From contig CAUJHZ010000064.1 in assembly GCA_963205185.1 (NCBI GenBank), positions 1-39,849 of the forward strand: a stretch of DNA of 39,849 nucleotides. The letters are read 5' to 3'. The position numbers and the translations under genes are program-made. Origin of the DNA: Planctomycetota bacterium. Its GTDB lineage: Bacteria > Planctomycetota > Phycisphaerae > Phycisphaerales > UBA5793. The notes beneath the pieces are model-generated. The model did not search any database. It was not told the DNA's origin and saw only the letters and a program-made list of their open reading frames with translations. Shown one piece after another: positions 14,851-24,097 of this stretch (the stretch's first letter is position 1; every line of letters begins with the position of its first letter).

Positions 14851-17424
14851 TCATCCGCGAGGCGCTCGAACCACTTCGTCCTTGGTCTGCACGCTGTTCA
14901 TGAGCTCGATCAATGTGCCAACCTCTCGGGTGATGGTCGCGATGGACTGGCGCCGCTGGATGTGAACTTCAGCGACTTCCGCCTGTTTGGTCAGGGCCAT
15001 GAATCCGAACAGCCCACCGCTGCCTTTGAGCTGGTGAACCTGATCGGCGAGCGCATTGAAGTCCGCCTCAGCCAAGCCCCGTTCCAGTTCGGCGGCACGA
15101 CTCGAGAGGCCGGCGATGAACGCCTCCAGGTACGGCCTTACCGCGGCGTCCGAAATCGTACTCGAGAGCGACTCGGCGCGAGCGGGAGATCCTGAATCCG
15201 AACTCGCGACATCCGAAGCATGCCCGCAACCTATATGCGAGGCAAGCGTCTGAAGCAGCCGGGCTCGGCTCACAGGTTTGCTCAGGTAATCGGTGCAGCC
15301 GGCGTCGATGCACTTGCGGCGGTCCTCAGGCATCGCGTGGGCCGTCAGCGCGATCGCCGGCGTGTCCAGTCCCTGCGACCGGAGCCGCCGCATGGCGCTG
15401 TAGCCGTCCAGCACCGGCATCTGCATGTCGATGACGATGGCGTCGAATGCCTCCTGGCGGTCACGCGCCGCTTCCACGACTTCGCAGGCCACTCGGCCGT
15501 TCTCTGCTTCGATCACGTCAGCGCCCGCGAGACGCAGATAGAGCGCCAACAGTGCGCGGTTGTCGGCGCCGTCCTCCACCAGAAGTATCCGACCGCTCAG
15601 GTGGACCTCAATGGACTCATCCGGGCTCGGCTCGCGCTCGGCGAGCACTTCGTTGCAGCTTTCGATAAGTCGGACGCCATCAAGCGGCCCCGTCGCAACA
15701 TAGAGCGAGAACGTGCTTCCGCGGTCGGGCGTGGAGTCCACCTCGATCCGTCCGCCGAGCATGTGCGCCAGTCTCTGGCTGATGGTCAGCCCGAGACCTG
15801 TGCCGCCGTATTTGCGGGTGGTCGATGAGTCCGCCTGGGCGAAGGGTCTAAAGATCCGCGCCAATTGGGAGGCGCTCATGCCAACGCCCGAGTCGATGAC
15901 GTCGATCCTGAGCAGCGGCTCGGTCCCGTCTTCCGATTGTATGAGTCTGCTGGTGATCTTGACCCAGCCCGAGTCGGTGAACTTGATCGCGTTGCCGACG
16001 AGGTTGATGAGGATCTGCCGCAGTCGCGTGGGGTCAGCCTGGATGAACTCGGGGATCGATCCGTCGATGCGGGTCTTGAGGGCCAGCCCCTTCTCGACCG
16101 CCCGCACGCGCATCAGGGAAACCACGTCAAAGAGAACTTGGCAGGGTGAACAGGACACCCTTTCGATCGCCAGTTCTCCCGCCTCGATCTTGGACAGATC
16201 GAGGATGTCATTGATGATGGTCAGCAGGTGGCTGGCGTTGCGGCGGATGATCCCCACTGCCTCCTGGCGCGCCACGATTCCCTGGGACGAGTCGTTCAGA
16301 AGGTCCGCGTACCCGGTGATGGCCATCATTGGAGTGCGGATCTCGTGGCTCATGTTGGCGAGGAACTCGCTCTTGGTGCGGTTCGCCTGCTCGGCGGCGG
16401 TCTTGGCCAGGCGGAGATCGTGGTCGCTGCGTTCGAGCGACTTGCTGTAACGCACGAGCGTGCGCGTCAACGCCCACCCGAATCCGGCCATGCACGATCC
16501 GCAGAGCAGAAAGAGCACTCCAATCGTGCTGAGCAGAGACGCGATCGATTCCTGGATCGAGGCGGTGGACTGGAACGCCGCGACCTTCCACCCCGCCACT
16601 GCCACCGAACTCGTGCTGACCACGCGGCTCGGGCCATCTTCGGGCCTGAGAATCGTTGTGGCGCCCGCGAGGAGTTCGACAGGCGGCTCCGTACGCTGTG
16701 CGGCTGGGATTTCAACGGCGTCGTCCCGGGCCACCTGCACCCTGCGGCCGTGCTGATCGATGAGCAGGAACTCGATTTCGCCGTTGGGCGCGAGGCTCGC
16801 GATGCGGTTCCGCACGTCCGCCAAGGGGTACTGCCCGACCAGGTATCCGACGGTCTGCCGGGCTGCATCGCGAATCGGCGTCGCGATGGCGACGACAAAA
16901 GGCTGTCCCAGCGCGGCGCGCCGGTACATCTCCGAGACATACGTGTCCTGACGCTGCGATACGCCCCTGAACCAGTCGCGATCCGCAAAGCTCTTGCCGA
17001 TCACCGCGGGGTCGTGCGGATAATCGAAGCGCTCGACCCCGTGCTTGTCGGTGATGAAGGCTCGCGTCAGGCGGGGACTGCCGGTAACGAATGATTCAAG
17101 TCGCGCCTGAACCGCTGCCTCGTCCCCGCTCCGCATCGCTTCGCGCAGGACGGGAGCGGAAGCGGTGCTGCGAGCGTGGTCACAGAGACTGTTGAATTCT
17201 TCTTCAATGGCGAGGGCGAGCGTCCGGCTGATCAGGGCATTGTTGCTCTCCAACTCGGACTCGAGCTGGCCGCGCAAGCGGATCGAGATGCTCGAAATCA
17301 ACACCACCGTGGGGATGGCCAGCACCAGGAAGAGGCTGCCGTACAAGCGCCAGCTCGATCTCAGTACCCAGGGGATGGCGGGCATCTCCGGTTCGCGGAT
17401 CGTGTCTTCGCGTCGGTTCGGCAT
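14851..17424 (-). CDS. Hybrid sensor histidine kinase with receiver and HPt domains
   Basis: An 857-residue membrane kinase. Helix 1 (about 28-48) and helix 2 (about 299-321) flank a periplasmic Cache-like sensor of about 250 residues. The kinase core has the phospho-acceptor H360 in SHEIRTPM, N-box NLVGNAIKF (474-482), DSGVGMS and a GGTGLGL loop. A receiver follows with phospho-acceptor D666 in IDMQMPVLDG. An HPt domain at the end holds H797 in HQLKGSGGLFGF. This is a complete four-step phosphorelay in one chain with no DNA-binding output, so the signal must leave through another protein, perhaps one of the two receiver proteins encoded upstream. It is the last gene of the minus-strand signalling trio, 136 bases after the HDOD gene. 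Confidence 0.92.
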   Translation of the reverse strand: MPNRREDTIREPEMPAIPWVLRSSWRLYGSLFLVLAIPTVVLISSISIRLRGQLESELESNNALISRTLALAIEEEFNSLCDHARSTASAPVLREAMRSGDEAAVQARLESFVTGSPRLTRAFITDKHGVERFDYPHDPAVIGKSFADRDWFRGVSQRQDTYVSEMYRRAALGQPFVVAIATPIRDAARQTVGYLVGQYPLADVRNRIASLAPNGEIEFLLIDQHGRRVQVARDDAVEIPAAQRTEPPVELLAGATTILRPEDGPSRVVSTSSVAVAGWKVAAFQSTASIQESIASLLSTIGVLFLLCGSCMAGFGWALTRTLVRYSKSLERSDHDLRLAKTAAEQANRTKSEFLANMSHEIRTPMMAITGYADLLNDSSQGIVARQEAVGIIRRNASHLLTIINDILDLSKIEAGELAIERVSCSPCQVLFDVVSLMRVRAVEKGLALKTRIDGSIPEFIQADPTRLRQILINLVGNAIKFTDSGWVKITSRLIQSEDGTEPLLRIDVIDSGVGMSASQLARIFRPFAQADSSTTRKYGGTGLGLTISQRLAHMLGGRIEVDSTPDRGSTFSLYVATGPLDGVRLIESCNEVLAEREPSPDESIEVHLSGRILLVEDGADNRALLALYLRLAGADVIEAENGRVACEVVEAARDRQEAFDAIVIDMQMPVLDGYSAMRRLRSQGLDTPAIALTAHAMPEDRRKCIDAGCTDYLSKPVSRARLLQTLASHIGCGHASDVASSDSGSPARAESLSSTISDAAVRPYLEAFIAGLSSRAAELERGLAEADFNALADQVHQLKGSGGLFGFMALTKQAEVAEVHIQRRQSIATITREVGTLIELMNSVQTKDEVVRAPRG

Positions 17425-17560
17425 AACGGACTCTGCGAGAGGGCTCGAAGGCGGGAATCAGGACCGATTGTTGGTGGATAACCAGTACCACTTATCGGCC
17501 AATCGGCGGGCCCGGATGAGGTGATAGCGCTGTGCACCAACGCGACCGCTCGGCCTCCGT

Positions 17561-19369
17561 TCATGCCGCATGCCGGGTCGCCGCGGCCGGATCAGCAAGT
17601 TCGTTGATTGCAGTCACAAGACGTGACTCCGCGAGGGGCATTGCAAGCACGCGGTTCGATCGCCGGCCAGCGTTGATCTCAGCGCCCTCCTCGCCACCTG
17701 GCAGGATGACGATGAGCGGCAACTGTCCAACACCCTCTTCACGTTCCGCTTGCGCGAGTCGATCCATAAGTACCGGCAGTGCACTCGGAGTGAACGCATG
17801 AACCACGGCGATGTTGGGCGCTTCATTGCCGCCGGCGCGAAGCTGGTCGCACCAGATCCGCACCGAATCAAATGGCGCTCGCTCGGATACCACGAGCGGA
17901 TTGAACTCCTGAGGAAGTTGTCGGCGGACTTCCTCCCGCTCGTCCGTCCAGCCGGCATCGGCCGACTCCGCCATGAGCGCGAGTTTGAGGTCACTGGTTT
18001 CATTACGGGCGGCTTCTTCGATGCGCGACGTGAGTTCGGGGTCGATCCCGAGCGCTTCACAGAACTCGGCGATGGAATACAGCACGCGATTGCCGCTGTC
18101 GCCAATGAGCAGCGCATGGCAGAGTCGATCCGCCAGGGCGAGCGTCGCCACCTCCGGGAATCGCTTGGCCGCCATGTGCCGGATGTCCGCCACCGAGAGA
18201 TGATGGAACACCACCGGGTCGATCAGCTCCTTGGGGAAGTGCCACGTGTGCAGGAGTCGATCCATCACTTCGGCGTGATTAACCATGAGTAGACGCGACT
18301 CGACCTGCTCCAGGGGGAGTTTCAGTTCATCTGCGGTGCGCAGCACCTGCTCGTAGGTCTCGCCGAGCTCCTGCATGAACAGCAGGCGCCCGAGATCATG
18401 GACAAGTCCCATCGTGAAGGCGGCGTCGGTCTCTTCCGCATTGCGCTCACGGGTGAGATGCGCCGCGATGATCCCGCAGGCGATCGAGTGCTCCCAGAAC
18501 CGCCCGATGTTCACGCGGCCGCACAGGTTGGTCGAACCGAAGTGCTGCACGACGCTCAGGTTGAGCATGGACTGGCGGATCTCGGCAATTCCCAACCGCG
18601 CAACAGCCCTTTCAACTGTGTCGATCGACTGACCTCGGCTGAAGGCCACCGAGTTGGCCAGCCGCAGGATCTTGATCGCCAGGGCGGAGTCCTGCTTGAT
18701 GACCCGGGCAATCTCTTCGGCGGCGCTGTTCTCACGTTCGGTCAGCTTGAGAACCTTCGAAACCGTCGGCGAAAGCGCCTGCAGTTCGCCGGCATTGTCG
18801 ATGCGATCGTACATCTCCGACCGCTTGATCAGTGGCCGCATCAAGCGAAGCCGGGCCGACGGCTCATCTTGAGCCTCCGCCACCGGGTCCACCAGGGACT
18901 GTCCACTCTCTCCGCGCAGCGGCGCTGCACCGTGCGCTGGCGCCGCGACATGCCCGGCCGCTGACTCGGAGGACGCCGGCTCCCCCGACTCCACATGACC
19001 ATGCTCGGCCAGCACGAGTTTGATGCGACTGACGAGTTGATCAATGGAGAATTGGGTTTTGAGCAGATAGTGCCGCGCGCCCAGTTTGCCCGCGCGGATG
19101 ACGTACTCGCGATCAGCGACGGCGGTCAGCAGAATGACCGGCAGACCCCGAAGGCGAGGGTCGCCGCGCATCGCCGACAGCACACTCAGTCCATCCATCC
19201 CCGGCATGGCCAGGTCGAGCAGGACGAGATCGGGAAGCTGATTGCGCGCCAATCGAAGCGCGGTATGACCGTCGCCCGCAGTTCGCACCTCGAATCCGCG
19301 GGTCCGCAGCGCTGCGGCGATCGGTTCCCGGAAGAGATCCATGTCGTCAACGAGTAGGATGGTGGTCAT
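17561..19369 (-). CDS. Response regulator with HDOD output domain
   Basis: 602 residues. The N-terminal receiver (1-125) has the phospho-acceptor D52 in LLDLAMPGMDG and the acidic pair DD at 8-9. After a variable linker, an HDOD domain follows at about residues 200-400, with GLVHDLGRLLF. The C-terminal 110 residues look like a degenerate second receiver (PLIVILPGGEEG). HDOD proteins act in signalling, motility or nucleotide-related control without a known universal ligand. The ATG overlaps the TGA of the upstream kinase gene (ATGA at 19366-19369), so both are translationally coupled and probably act as partners. Confidence 0.88.
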   Translation of the reverse strand: MTTILLVDDMDLFREPIAAALRTRGFEVRTAGDGHTALRLARNQLPDLVLLDLAMPGMDGLSVLSAMRGDPRLRGLPVILLTAVADREYVIRAGKLGARHYLLKTQFSIDQLVSRIKLVLAEHGHVESGEPASSESAAGHVAAPAHGAAPLRGESGQSLVDPVAEAQDEPSARLRLMRPLIKRSEMYDRIDNAGELQALSPTVSKVLKLTERENSAAEEIARVIKQDSALAIKILRLANSVAFSRGQSIDTVERAVARLGIAEIRQSMLNLSVVQHFGSTNLCGRVNIGRFWEHSIACGIIAAHLTRERNAEETDAAFTMGLVHDLGRLLFMQELGETYEQVLRTADELKLPLEQVESRLLMVNHAEVMDRLLHTWHFPKELIDPVVFHHLSVADIRHMAAKRFPEVATLALADRLCHALLIGDSGNRVLYSIAEFCEALGIDPELTSRIEEAARNETSDLKLALMAESADAGWTDEREEVRRQLPQEFNPLVVSERAPFDSVRIWCDQLRAGGNEAPNIAVVHAFTPSALPVLMDRLAQAEREEGVGQLPLIVILPGGEEGAEINAGRRSNRVLAMPLAESRLVTAINELADPAAATRHAA

Positions 19370-20532
19370 GCGGCGCGCCTCTCTCCGGAGCGCCGAACTC
19401 TCTTTGCTCCGCGTAACGGTTCCTCGAGATCAGCCCGGAGCCGGGCGGTGAACACGGTGCCCTTGCCCGGTTCGGACTCGACGGTCAGCTCGCCTCCGTG
19501 CACCGCCACGATGGCCTTGCAGATCGAGAGTCCAAGGCCCGTGCCCTTGACATAGTCCGACCCGAGTGCGCCCGAACTGAGCATAAACGCTTCACCGAGC
19601 TTGGAGACCACTTCCTCGGAGATTCCCGTGCCTGAGTCTTCGACTCGGACCTCGACCCAGGGGTGTCCGCGATGAAGATACTGTCGCGTGTGCAACTCGA
19701 TGAATCCCTCATTGGTGAACTTCGCGGAGTTGCTCACCAGATTGAGTATGAGCCTCTGGACGGCGTTTGCATCGCCCCGGAGATGGAGATTCTCACGCTC
19801 ATGGATGCAGCGCAGTTCCACGCGCCCATGCGCGACGAGCGGGCGCATGACATTGAGGGCCTCTTCACAGGCTTCGGACAGATTGACCGGACCCCAGCAC
19901 CACATGGATCGTCGGCTGTTGAGTCGGGCGGCCTCGAGCATGTTGTTCACAAGCTCTGCCATCCTTATCACTTCGTTGTGCATCGAATGAAGGAACACAT
20001 CCCACTCCGCAGCCTCTTTGGCCTCCGGCGTGAGCAGATACTCCGTGGTGGCGCGCAGCGCGGCGAGCGGGGTGCGAAGCTCGTGCCCCACGATCCCGAG
20101 CACCCGCTCAGCCTCGCGGACCGCCTCGCGCAGGTGGCGCCGCTCGCGCTGCCCGATTTGAACGCGCTTGCGCTCGTAAGCGAACAGCACGCTCCGCACG
20201 AGCACGGTCCCATTAATCTCGTTCTTTCGAAGGAAGTCCTGCGCGCCGCAGCGCAGCGACTGGAGGCCGATGTCCGGGTCGTCCGAGGCGGTCAGAACCA
20301 CGATCGGAAGATCGCGCGCCCCCCGTGCGAGAGTTCGGACTGTGGACAGACCGGAAGAATCGCCGAGCGTCAGGTCGAGAATCATTACGTCGACGTCGTT
20401 CTGCTTCAGGGCCGCCAGGGCTGACGCAGCTGAATCCACCGCCCGCGCTTCGATGTCAGCGGCGCTGTCCTTGAGCAGTTGGATGATCAGCCGCACTTGC
20501 GCCGGATCGTCCTCGACGATGAGTACTCTCAT
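19366..20532 (-). CDS. Receiver-histidine kinase protein
   Basis: A 388-residue soluble protein. The start was set at 20532 because the receiver begins there at its first strand (MRVLIVEDD); the open frame further upstream encodes nothing receiver-like. Receiver phospho-acceptor site in MILDLTLGDSSG, then a coiled-coil linker, a HisKA box with GHELRTPLAAL, N-box NLVSNSAKF, GTGISEE and GTGLGLSI. No membrane helix. REC-first kinases usually relay a signal from another kinase. It is the first gene of the trio and is coupled to the HDOD regulator. Confidence 0.9.
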   Translation of the reverse strand: MRVLIVEDDPAQVRLIIQLLKDSAADIEARAVDSAASALAALKQNDVDVMILDLTLGDSSGLSTVRTLARGARDLPIVVLTASDDPDIGLQSLRCGAQDFLRKNEINGTVLVRSVLFAYERKRVQIGQRERRHLREAVREAERVLGIVGHELRTPLAALRATTEYLLTPEAKEAAEWDVFLHSMHNEVIRMAELVNNMLEAARLNSRRSMWCWGPVNLSEACEEALNVMRPLVAHGRVELRCIHERENLHLRGDANAVQRLILNLVSNSAKFTNEGFIELHTRQYLHRGHPWVEVRVEDSGTGISEEVVSKLGEAFMLSSGALGSDYVKGTGLGLSICKAIVAVHGGELTVESEPGKGTVFTARLRADLEEPLRGAKRVRRSGERRAA

Positions 20533-21167
20533 AGGCCGAAACCACCCTGATCTCTGCCGTCTGGCGGCATGTTGAGCGCTCGATGAGGCTGGTCGCTTCG
20601 TCCTAGAGGCACTCCACACTGCTGGACTCGCTTCCTCCGACAATCGTGGTCGGAACGGCCTCGCCCTCGCAAATATCGGTCAGATTGCGCTATCAATGGA
20701 CTGGAGGGCGAGAACGGGTCTTGCGGTGAGTGCGCGGCCGTCAGGAGCGAGGTCGAGGGTCCGACCGCGCCATTCACCGAGCGAAGACTCGCCAAAGAGC
20801 ATCGGGGATATGCGGCTCCGGCTTTATCAGTTTTGGTGGCGCGTAATGGAATCCAGCAGCGATCCGGCCGGTGACAGCCAATTGCGGAGTCGCGCGAGAA
20901 ACGGTCGTCGCGATACTACTTCGCCGTGTACTGACCGCGGCCCACGCGCTTGAACAGGTCCTTGCGCTTCAGCAGCGTCAGGTTGGGCGCGCACGTGGCG
21001 AGTGGATGCGTATCTACTACTCAATACGGTGGCCACAGGTGGGTTTTCCACCGCCTCGTGCATCTACGGCGGATCTCCTCGTCGTCTTTGAGTCGTCGCT
21101 TGGAGGTGACCGTCAAGGCCGCGTTGTGCCACGGGCTGAGGCCCCATCGAGACGGGTCGGGAGTGAG
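20533..21167. other. Long intergenic region with a gene relic
   Basis: About 635 bases between the signalling trio and the STAS gene. The recognisable content is the winged-helix fragment at 20916-20984 and an inverted repeat GGTGG-GTTTT-CCACC near 21031-21045, without a T-run. It should also contain the promoter of the minus-strand trio, which I could not pinpoint. No convincing intact gene on either strand. Confidence 0.4.
20916..20984 (-). pseudogene. C-terminal fragment of a small winged-helix-like protein, copy 2
   Basis: The minus strand reads NLTLLKRKDLFKRVGRGQYT then AK and TAG. The first 20 residues are identical to copy 1 at 7415-7569, and the DNA is near-identical over about 60 bases. 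Upstream of the asparagine codon similarity stops abruptly. This copy keeps the expected AK-stop end that copy 1 lost by a two-base insertion. Confidence 0.6.
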
Positions 21168-21623
21168 TCATGTCAGCTTCCGTTGTGGTGGATCCATCGA
21201 GGCATCCCGATCCGACTGAGCTCCGGACAGCTCCGAGAGAGCCTGCTCCTCAAACGCAAAGAACCGAAACATCCCGTCGAGCTTCGCGATCTTGAACTCC
21301 GCGGTAAGTTCGGAAGAGGGATTGATAATCCCCACCTGAGCGTGTGCGGGCATGCGTCTGCGCAGCGTCTCGACAACGTACGCAACCGTTGAGAAATCCC
21401 ATCCGGTCGTACCCTTGAAGTCGATAAGCAAGGGCCTGAGGAACACAGTCTTGCTCCGTTCGGCGACTGCTTCGGCCGCGCTGAACTGGCGACCGATCTC
21501 CTTGCCAACGGGGCCCTGTAAGCGAAGGACCCGAACGCCTTGAATGTCTTCCACTTTGCGGATGAACCCGGGCAAAGTATTCGGCATGTCTGTCGTGAGT
21601 CCAAGAACATTGAGCAGATTCAT
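21168..21623 (-). CDS. STAS-domain protein
   Basis: 151 residues with a STAS fold pattern: VRVLRLQGPVGKEI, then PLLIDFKGTTGWDFSTVAYV, where anti-anti-sigma proteins carry the phosphorylated serine (here D76 and S78). This suggests a partner-switching or scaffolding role in stress signalling. ATG 21623 lies one base after the stop of the Dps gene, so the two are co-transcribed from the box promoter upstream of dps. The frame is open further upstream but overlaps dps in another frame. No anti-sigma kinase gene is visible nearby. Confidence 0.75.
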   Translation of the reverse strand: MNLLNVLGLTTDMPNTLPGFIRKVEDIQGVRVLRLQGPVGKEIGRQFSAAEAVAERSKTVFLRPLLIDFKGTTGWDFSTVAYVVETLRRRMPAHAQVGIINPSSELTAEFKIAKLDGMFRFFAFEEQALSELSGAQSDRDASMDPPQRKLT

Positions 21624-21624
21624 A

Positions 21625-22200
21625 TCAATCGTCCCGTACATGTTGTGCGAGGATCCACACTTGCAGTTCGTTGGTGCGGATGACATCCGAAACAATGACG
21701 TCATTCGTCCCTTCGTCGCCTGAGGCTGCCGCCTCCCTAGCCATCGCGCGAGCTTCCAGCAGGATGATTTCATGCGCATGGAGCAGCCTGGCGAGCTGTG
21801 CTGCGAGATCTTCCCGTCCCTTGGGTGGCCGCGGAATGCCGGTACCCTCCGCGACATCGGCCGCCATGGCGATCGCGACGCCGCCCAACGTCTGGATATG
21901 TTCCGCGATGGTGTCAATGATCCGCGACTGCTCCTCGAAGTGCTTGTCGAATAGCAGATGCAGCATGTAGAACATCGGCCCGGTGACCTGCCAGTGGTGC
22001 TTCTTATACAAATCGCGCAGCGTCATCGAGTCTGCAAGGAGCTGGTTGAGGTTGTCGATGCTGGCGAGCGATGCATTCGCGTCCAACGCGAGCGTTGTCC
22101 GCTGCGCGTGCCTGAAGCCTTGCACTTCACCGGTTTTTGACGGAACCACCGGCTCCTTCAGGTGCTTGGAATCGCCGCGTGTGATGGTTGAACGTGTCAT
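21625..22200 (-). CDS. dps: Dps-family ferritin-like DNA-protection protein
   Basis: 191 residues. Dps stores iron and consumes peroxide in dodecamers, and may bind DNA through its basic N-terminus. All four ferroxidase ligands are present at the right spacing: H69, H81, D96 and E100 (the Listeria pattern H31-H43-D58-E62). Motifs KKHHWQVTGPMFYMLHLLFD and IDTIAEHI are typical. ATG 22200 has AAGGAGG seven bases upstream. It is the first gene of a dps-STAS operon behind the conserved box promoter at 22234-22281. Confidence 0.92.
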   Translation of the reverse strand: MTRSTITRGDSKHLKEPVVPSKTGEVQGFRHAQRTTLALDANASLASIDNLNQLLADSMTLRDLYKKHHWQVTGPMFYMLHLLFDKHFEEQSRIIDTIAEHIQTLGGVAIAMAADVAEGTGIPRPPKGREDLAAQLARLLHAHEIILLEARAMAREAAASGDEGTNDVIVSDVIRTNELQVWILAQHVRDD

Positions 22201-22233
22201 ACCGAAGCCTCCTTGATGATGACGGATATACCA

Positions 22234-22281
22234 ATCATGGTCCGGCTGACGCGCGTTCACCATGCGGACACTTCCCCTATC
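22234..22281 (-). promoter_or_regulatory. Box promoter 1, upstream of dps-STAS
   Basis: Read on the minus strand: GATAGGGGAAGTGTCC at 22281-22266, then 26 bases, then CATGAT at 22239-22234. The -10 is 33 bases before the dps ATG. There is no -35 match, so activator dependence is likely; the box would span about -54 to -39. Confidence 0.75.
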
Positions 22282-22736
22282 TAAGCGGGACGGATCGCAC
22301 GATGATTCCCGCCAGCCGTCACGGCGACGCCGATGCGCTCGACGGTAATGTCGGCAGGTGGATACGTAGCCATGATCATGGGGTCGTGCGCATTGTGCCC
22401 TTGGCGCGGAAACGCTCCGGTACATTCGAACACGAGCTCGACGCCCAACTTCTTCCAGACCAGTTCCGCAGGGTCGCGGATGTTCAGTGTTCGCACCATG
22501 CGGTCGGTGATCACAAGGTCGCCCGGGTCAACCGTCACTGGCTTGGAGTAAAGCCCATATGCCGTGTCGACGCGCAGCAGATATGCATGGCTCTCGACGT
22601 CGGCCAGGTTGTTCACCGTGACCACCTCCATTGATGGCTCGTCGCTGGTCAGCTTCAGGATGGCGCAGCTGATCCGTCCCAGGCCGTTGATGGGCACCTT
22701 CGTTTTCGTACCGCTGTTCCTTCGTTGGCGTCGCAT
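22281..22736 (-). pseudogene. Remnant of glyceraldehyde-3-phosphate dehydrogenase (N-terminal part)
   Basis: The frame encodes KVPINGLGRISCAILK, MEVVTVNNLADVESHAYLLR, DTAYGLYSKPV, and VFECTG, the NAD-binding half of GAPDH. The nucleotide-binding motif GRIGR is altered to GRISC, and no ATG sits at the natural start (KTKV follows ACG). After ECTG the sequence leaves the family, and the catalytic Cys domain is absent. It lies between the flavoprotein gene and dps on the same strand. A decayed gene. Confidence 0.75.
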
Positions 22737-22789
22737 CCGCCGCGAGAATACGAATCAATTCCAGTTTCTTTACGCCCTTTGCCTTCACT

Positions 22790-24001
22790 TCAGTGGATCG
22801 CACCACGAAGGCTTTCCGCCACCACCGACTGCGCCTCGTGAATGAGCGCCCGGGCCGCGTCGACCTGCCCCCAGACGTTGCACATCATCGCGCCGCGCAC
22901 GCGGCCGCCGTCGAGGTAGTAGATCACACCAGTCTTGTTTTCTTCCTGCCAGTCGGCAAACACTTCGTGGCGCGGGTCGGTGTCGCCCACCGCTTCGTAG
23001 CCGAACTCGAACAGGTCGGAGAAGTAGAATGGAATGTAGGTGAACGGTTGAAGTGCATCGTCCGCTGCAGCCATGTTGCGGCCGACGTGTTTGCCCTGGT
23101 TGAGGGCGTTGTCCCAGTGCTCGATCCGCCGCGGCCCCAGGATGTGCTCAGGGAAGAAGGCGATATCGCCGGCTGCGTAGATGTCGGGATTCGATGTCTG
23201 GAGATACTCATTGACAACGACGCCGTTGCCGGTCTCCAGGCCCGCGCTCGCAGCGAGCGCGATGTTCGGCGTGATTCCGATCCCCACCACGATCAGATCT
23301 GACAGGATCTCTCGACCGCTGCGCGTGCGCGTCCGGTACTTTTCGCCATCGCGTTGAATCGAAGTCGGCACGTCGCCGTCCATGACGTTGATGCCCTTGT
23401 TGCGATAGTGCTCGGTGAGCGCGCGGCCGAGTGACTCAGGAAAGACGCGCGACACGAGGTACTGGCCTGGGAAGATCATGTTCACCCCCACTCCGTTGAT
23501 GCACAGAGCGGCGGCTATCTCCGAGCCGATAAAACCGCCTCCCACGACCAGCGCTGATTTCCCCCTTGTCGCGTCGTGGCGTAAGCGCCGATAGTCGCCG
23601 AGTGTACGAAAATAGGAGAGGCCTTGGAGGTCGCCGCCGGGAATCCTCAGCCGGCGCGGCGCCCCACCGGTCGCAAGCAGGAGCTTTTCATATTGATACG
23701 TCGTACCGTGAGCGTCGCGAAGCGTGCTCGCGGCTGGATCGAGGGCCACCACTTCCGTGCCAAGCCGAAGATCAACCCCCTCCTGCGAATAAAACGCTCG
23801 ATCATGGAGGAAGATCTCCTCGATCACTTCGCCGCCAGACCACAGTTGCTTGGAAAGCGGCGGACGGTCGTACGGCAAATCGGGTTCGGCCCCGATGAGC
23901 AGGATTGAACCGTTGTGGTCGTGCTCGCGGATTCCCTCAATGGAAGATATCGCCGCCAGTCCCGTGCCGACAACGACATAGGTAGACGACTGATCAGCCA
24001 T
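22790..24001 (-). CDS. FAD-dependent NAD(P)H:ferredoxin/rubredoxin-type reductase
   Basis: 403 residues from ATG 24001, chosen for AAAGGAG eight bases upstream. FAD motif VVVGTGLAAISS (10-20), NAD(P)H motif GGGFIG at 154-159, and a second FAD contact IYAAGDIAFF. The layout matches BphA4/rubredoxin reductase-like flavoproteins, also related to AIF-type oxidoreductases. It probably transfers electrons from NAD(P)H to a small iron-sulfur or haem partner, in keeping with redox stress functions nearby. No ferredoxin gene is adjacent; the closest is the operon subunit at 38210. Same strand as folE, 96 bases downstream of it. Confidence 0.88.
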   Translation of the reverse strand: MADQSSTYVVVGTGLAAISSIEGIREHDHNGSILLIGAEPDLPYDRPPLSKQLWSGGEVIEEIFLHDRAFYSQEGVDLRLGTEVVALDPAASTLRDAHGTTYQYEKLLLATGGAPRRLRIPGGDLQGLSYFRTLGDYRRLRHDATRGKSALVVGGGFIGSEIAAALCINGVGVNMIFPGQYLVSRVFPESLGRALTEHYRNKGINVMDGDVPTSIQRDGEKYRTRTRSGREILSDLIVVGIGITPNIALAASAGLETGNGVVVNEYLQTSNPDIYAAGDIAFFPEHILGPRRIEHWDNALNQGKHVGRNMAAADDALQPFTYIPFYFSDLFEFGYEAVGDTDPRHEVFADWQEENKTGVIYYLDGGRVRGAMMCNVWGQVDAARALIHEAQSVVAESLRGAIH

Positions 24002-24097
24002 CACCGCGCTCCTTTCATGAGGTGTGCGATGGCGATCGCTGGTTGCGACATCGCGCCAACGCAATTCCGTTCGAGTGCACCGGTTTCCGCAAGAACC

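Noticed and set aside
21031-21045. GGTGG-GTTTT-CCACC inverted repeat as terminator of the dps-STAS operon
   Set aside because: No T-run on either strand and it lies more than 120 bases past the STAS stop.
22528-22806. Minus-strand frame starting MVRSTEVKAKGVKKLELIRI
   Set aside because: The first 35 codons look protein-like, but the rest is the GAPDH relic in a wrong frame; not enough to call a separate gene.
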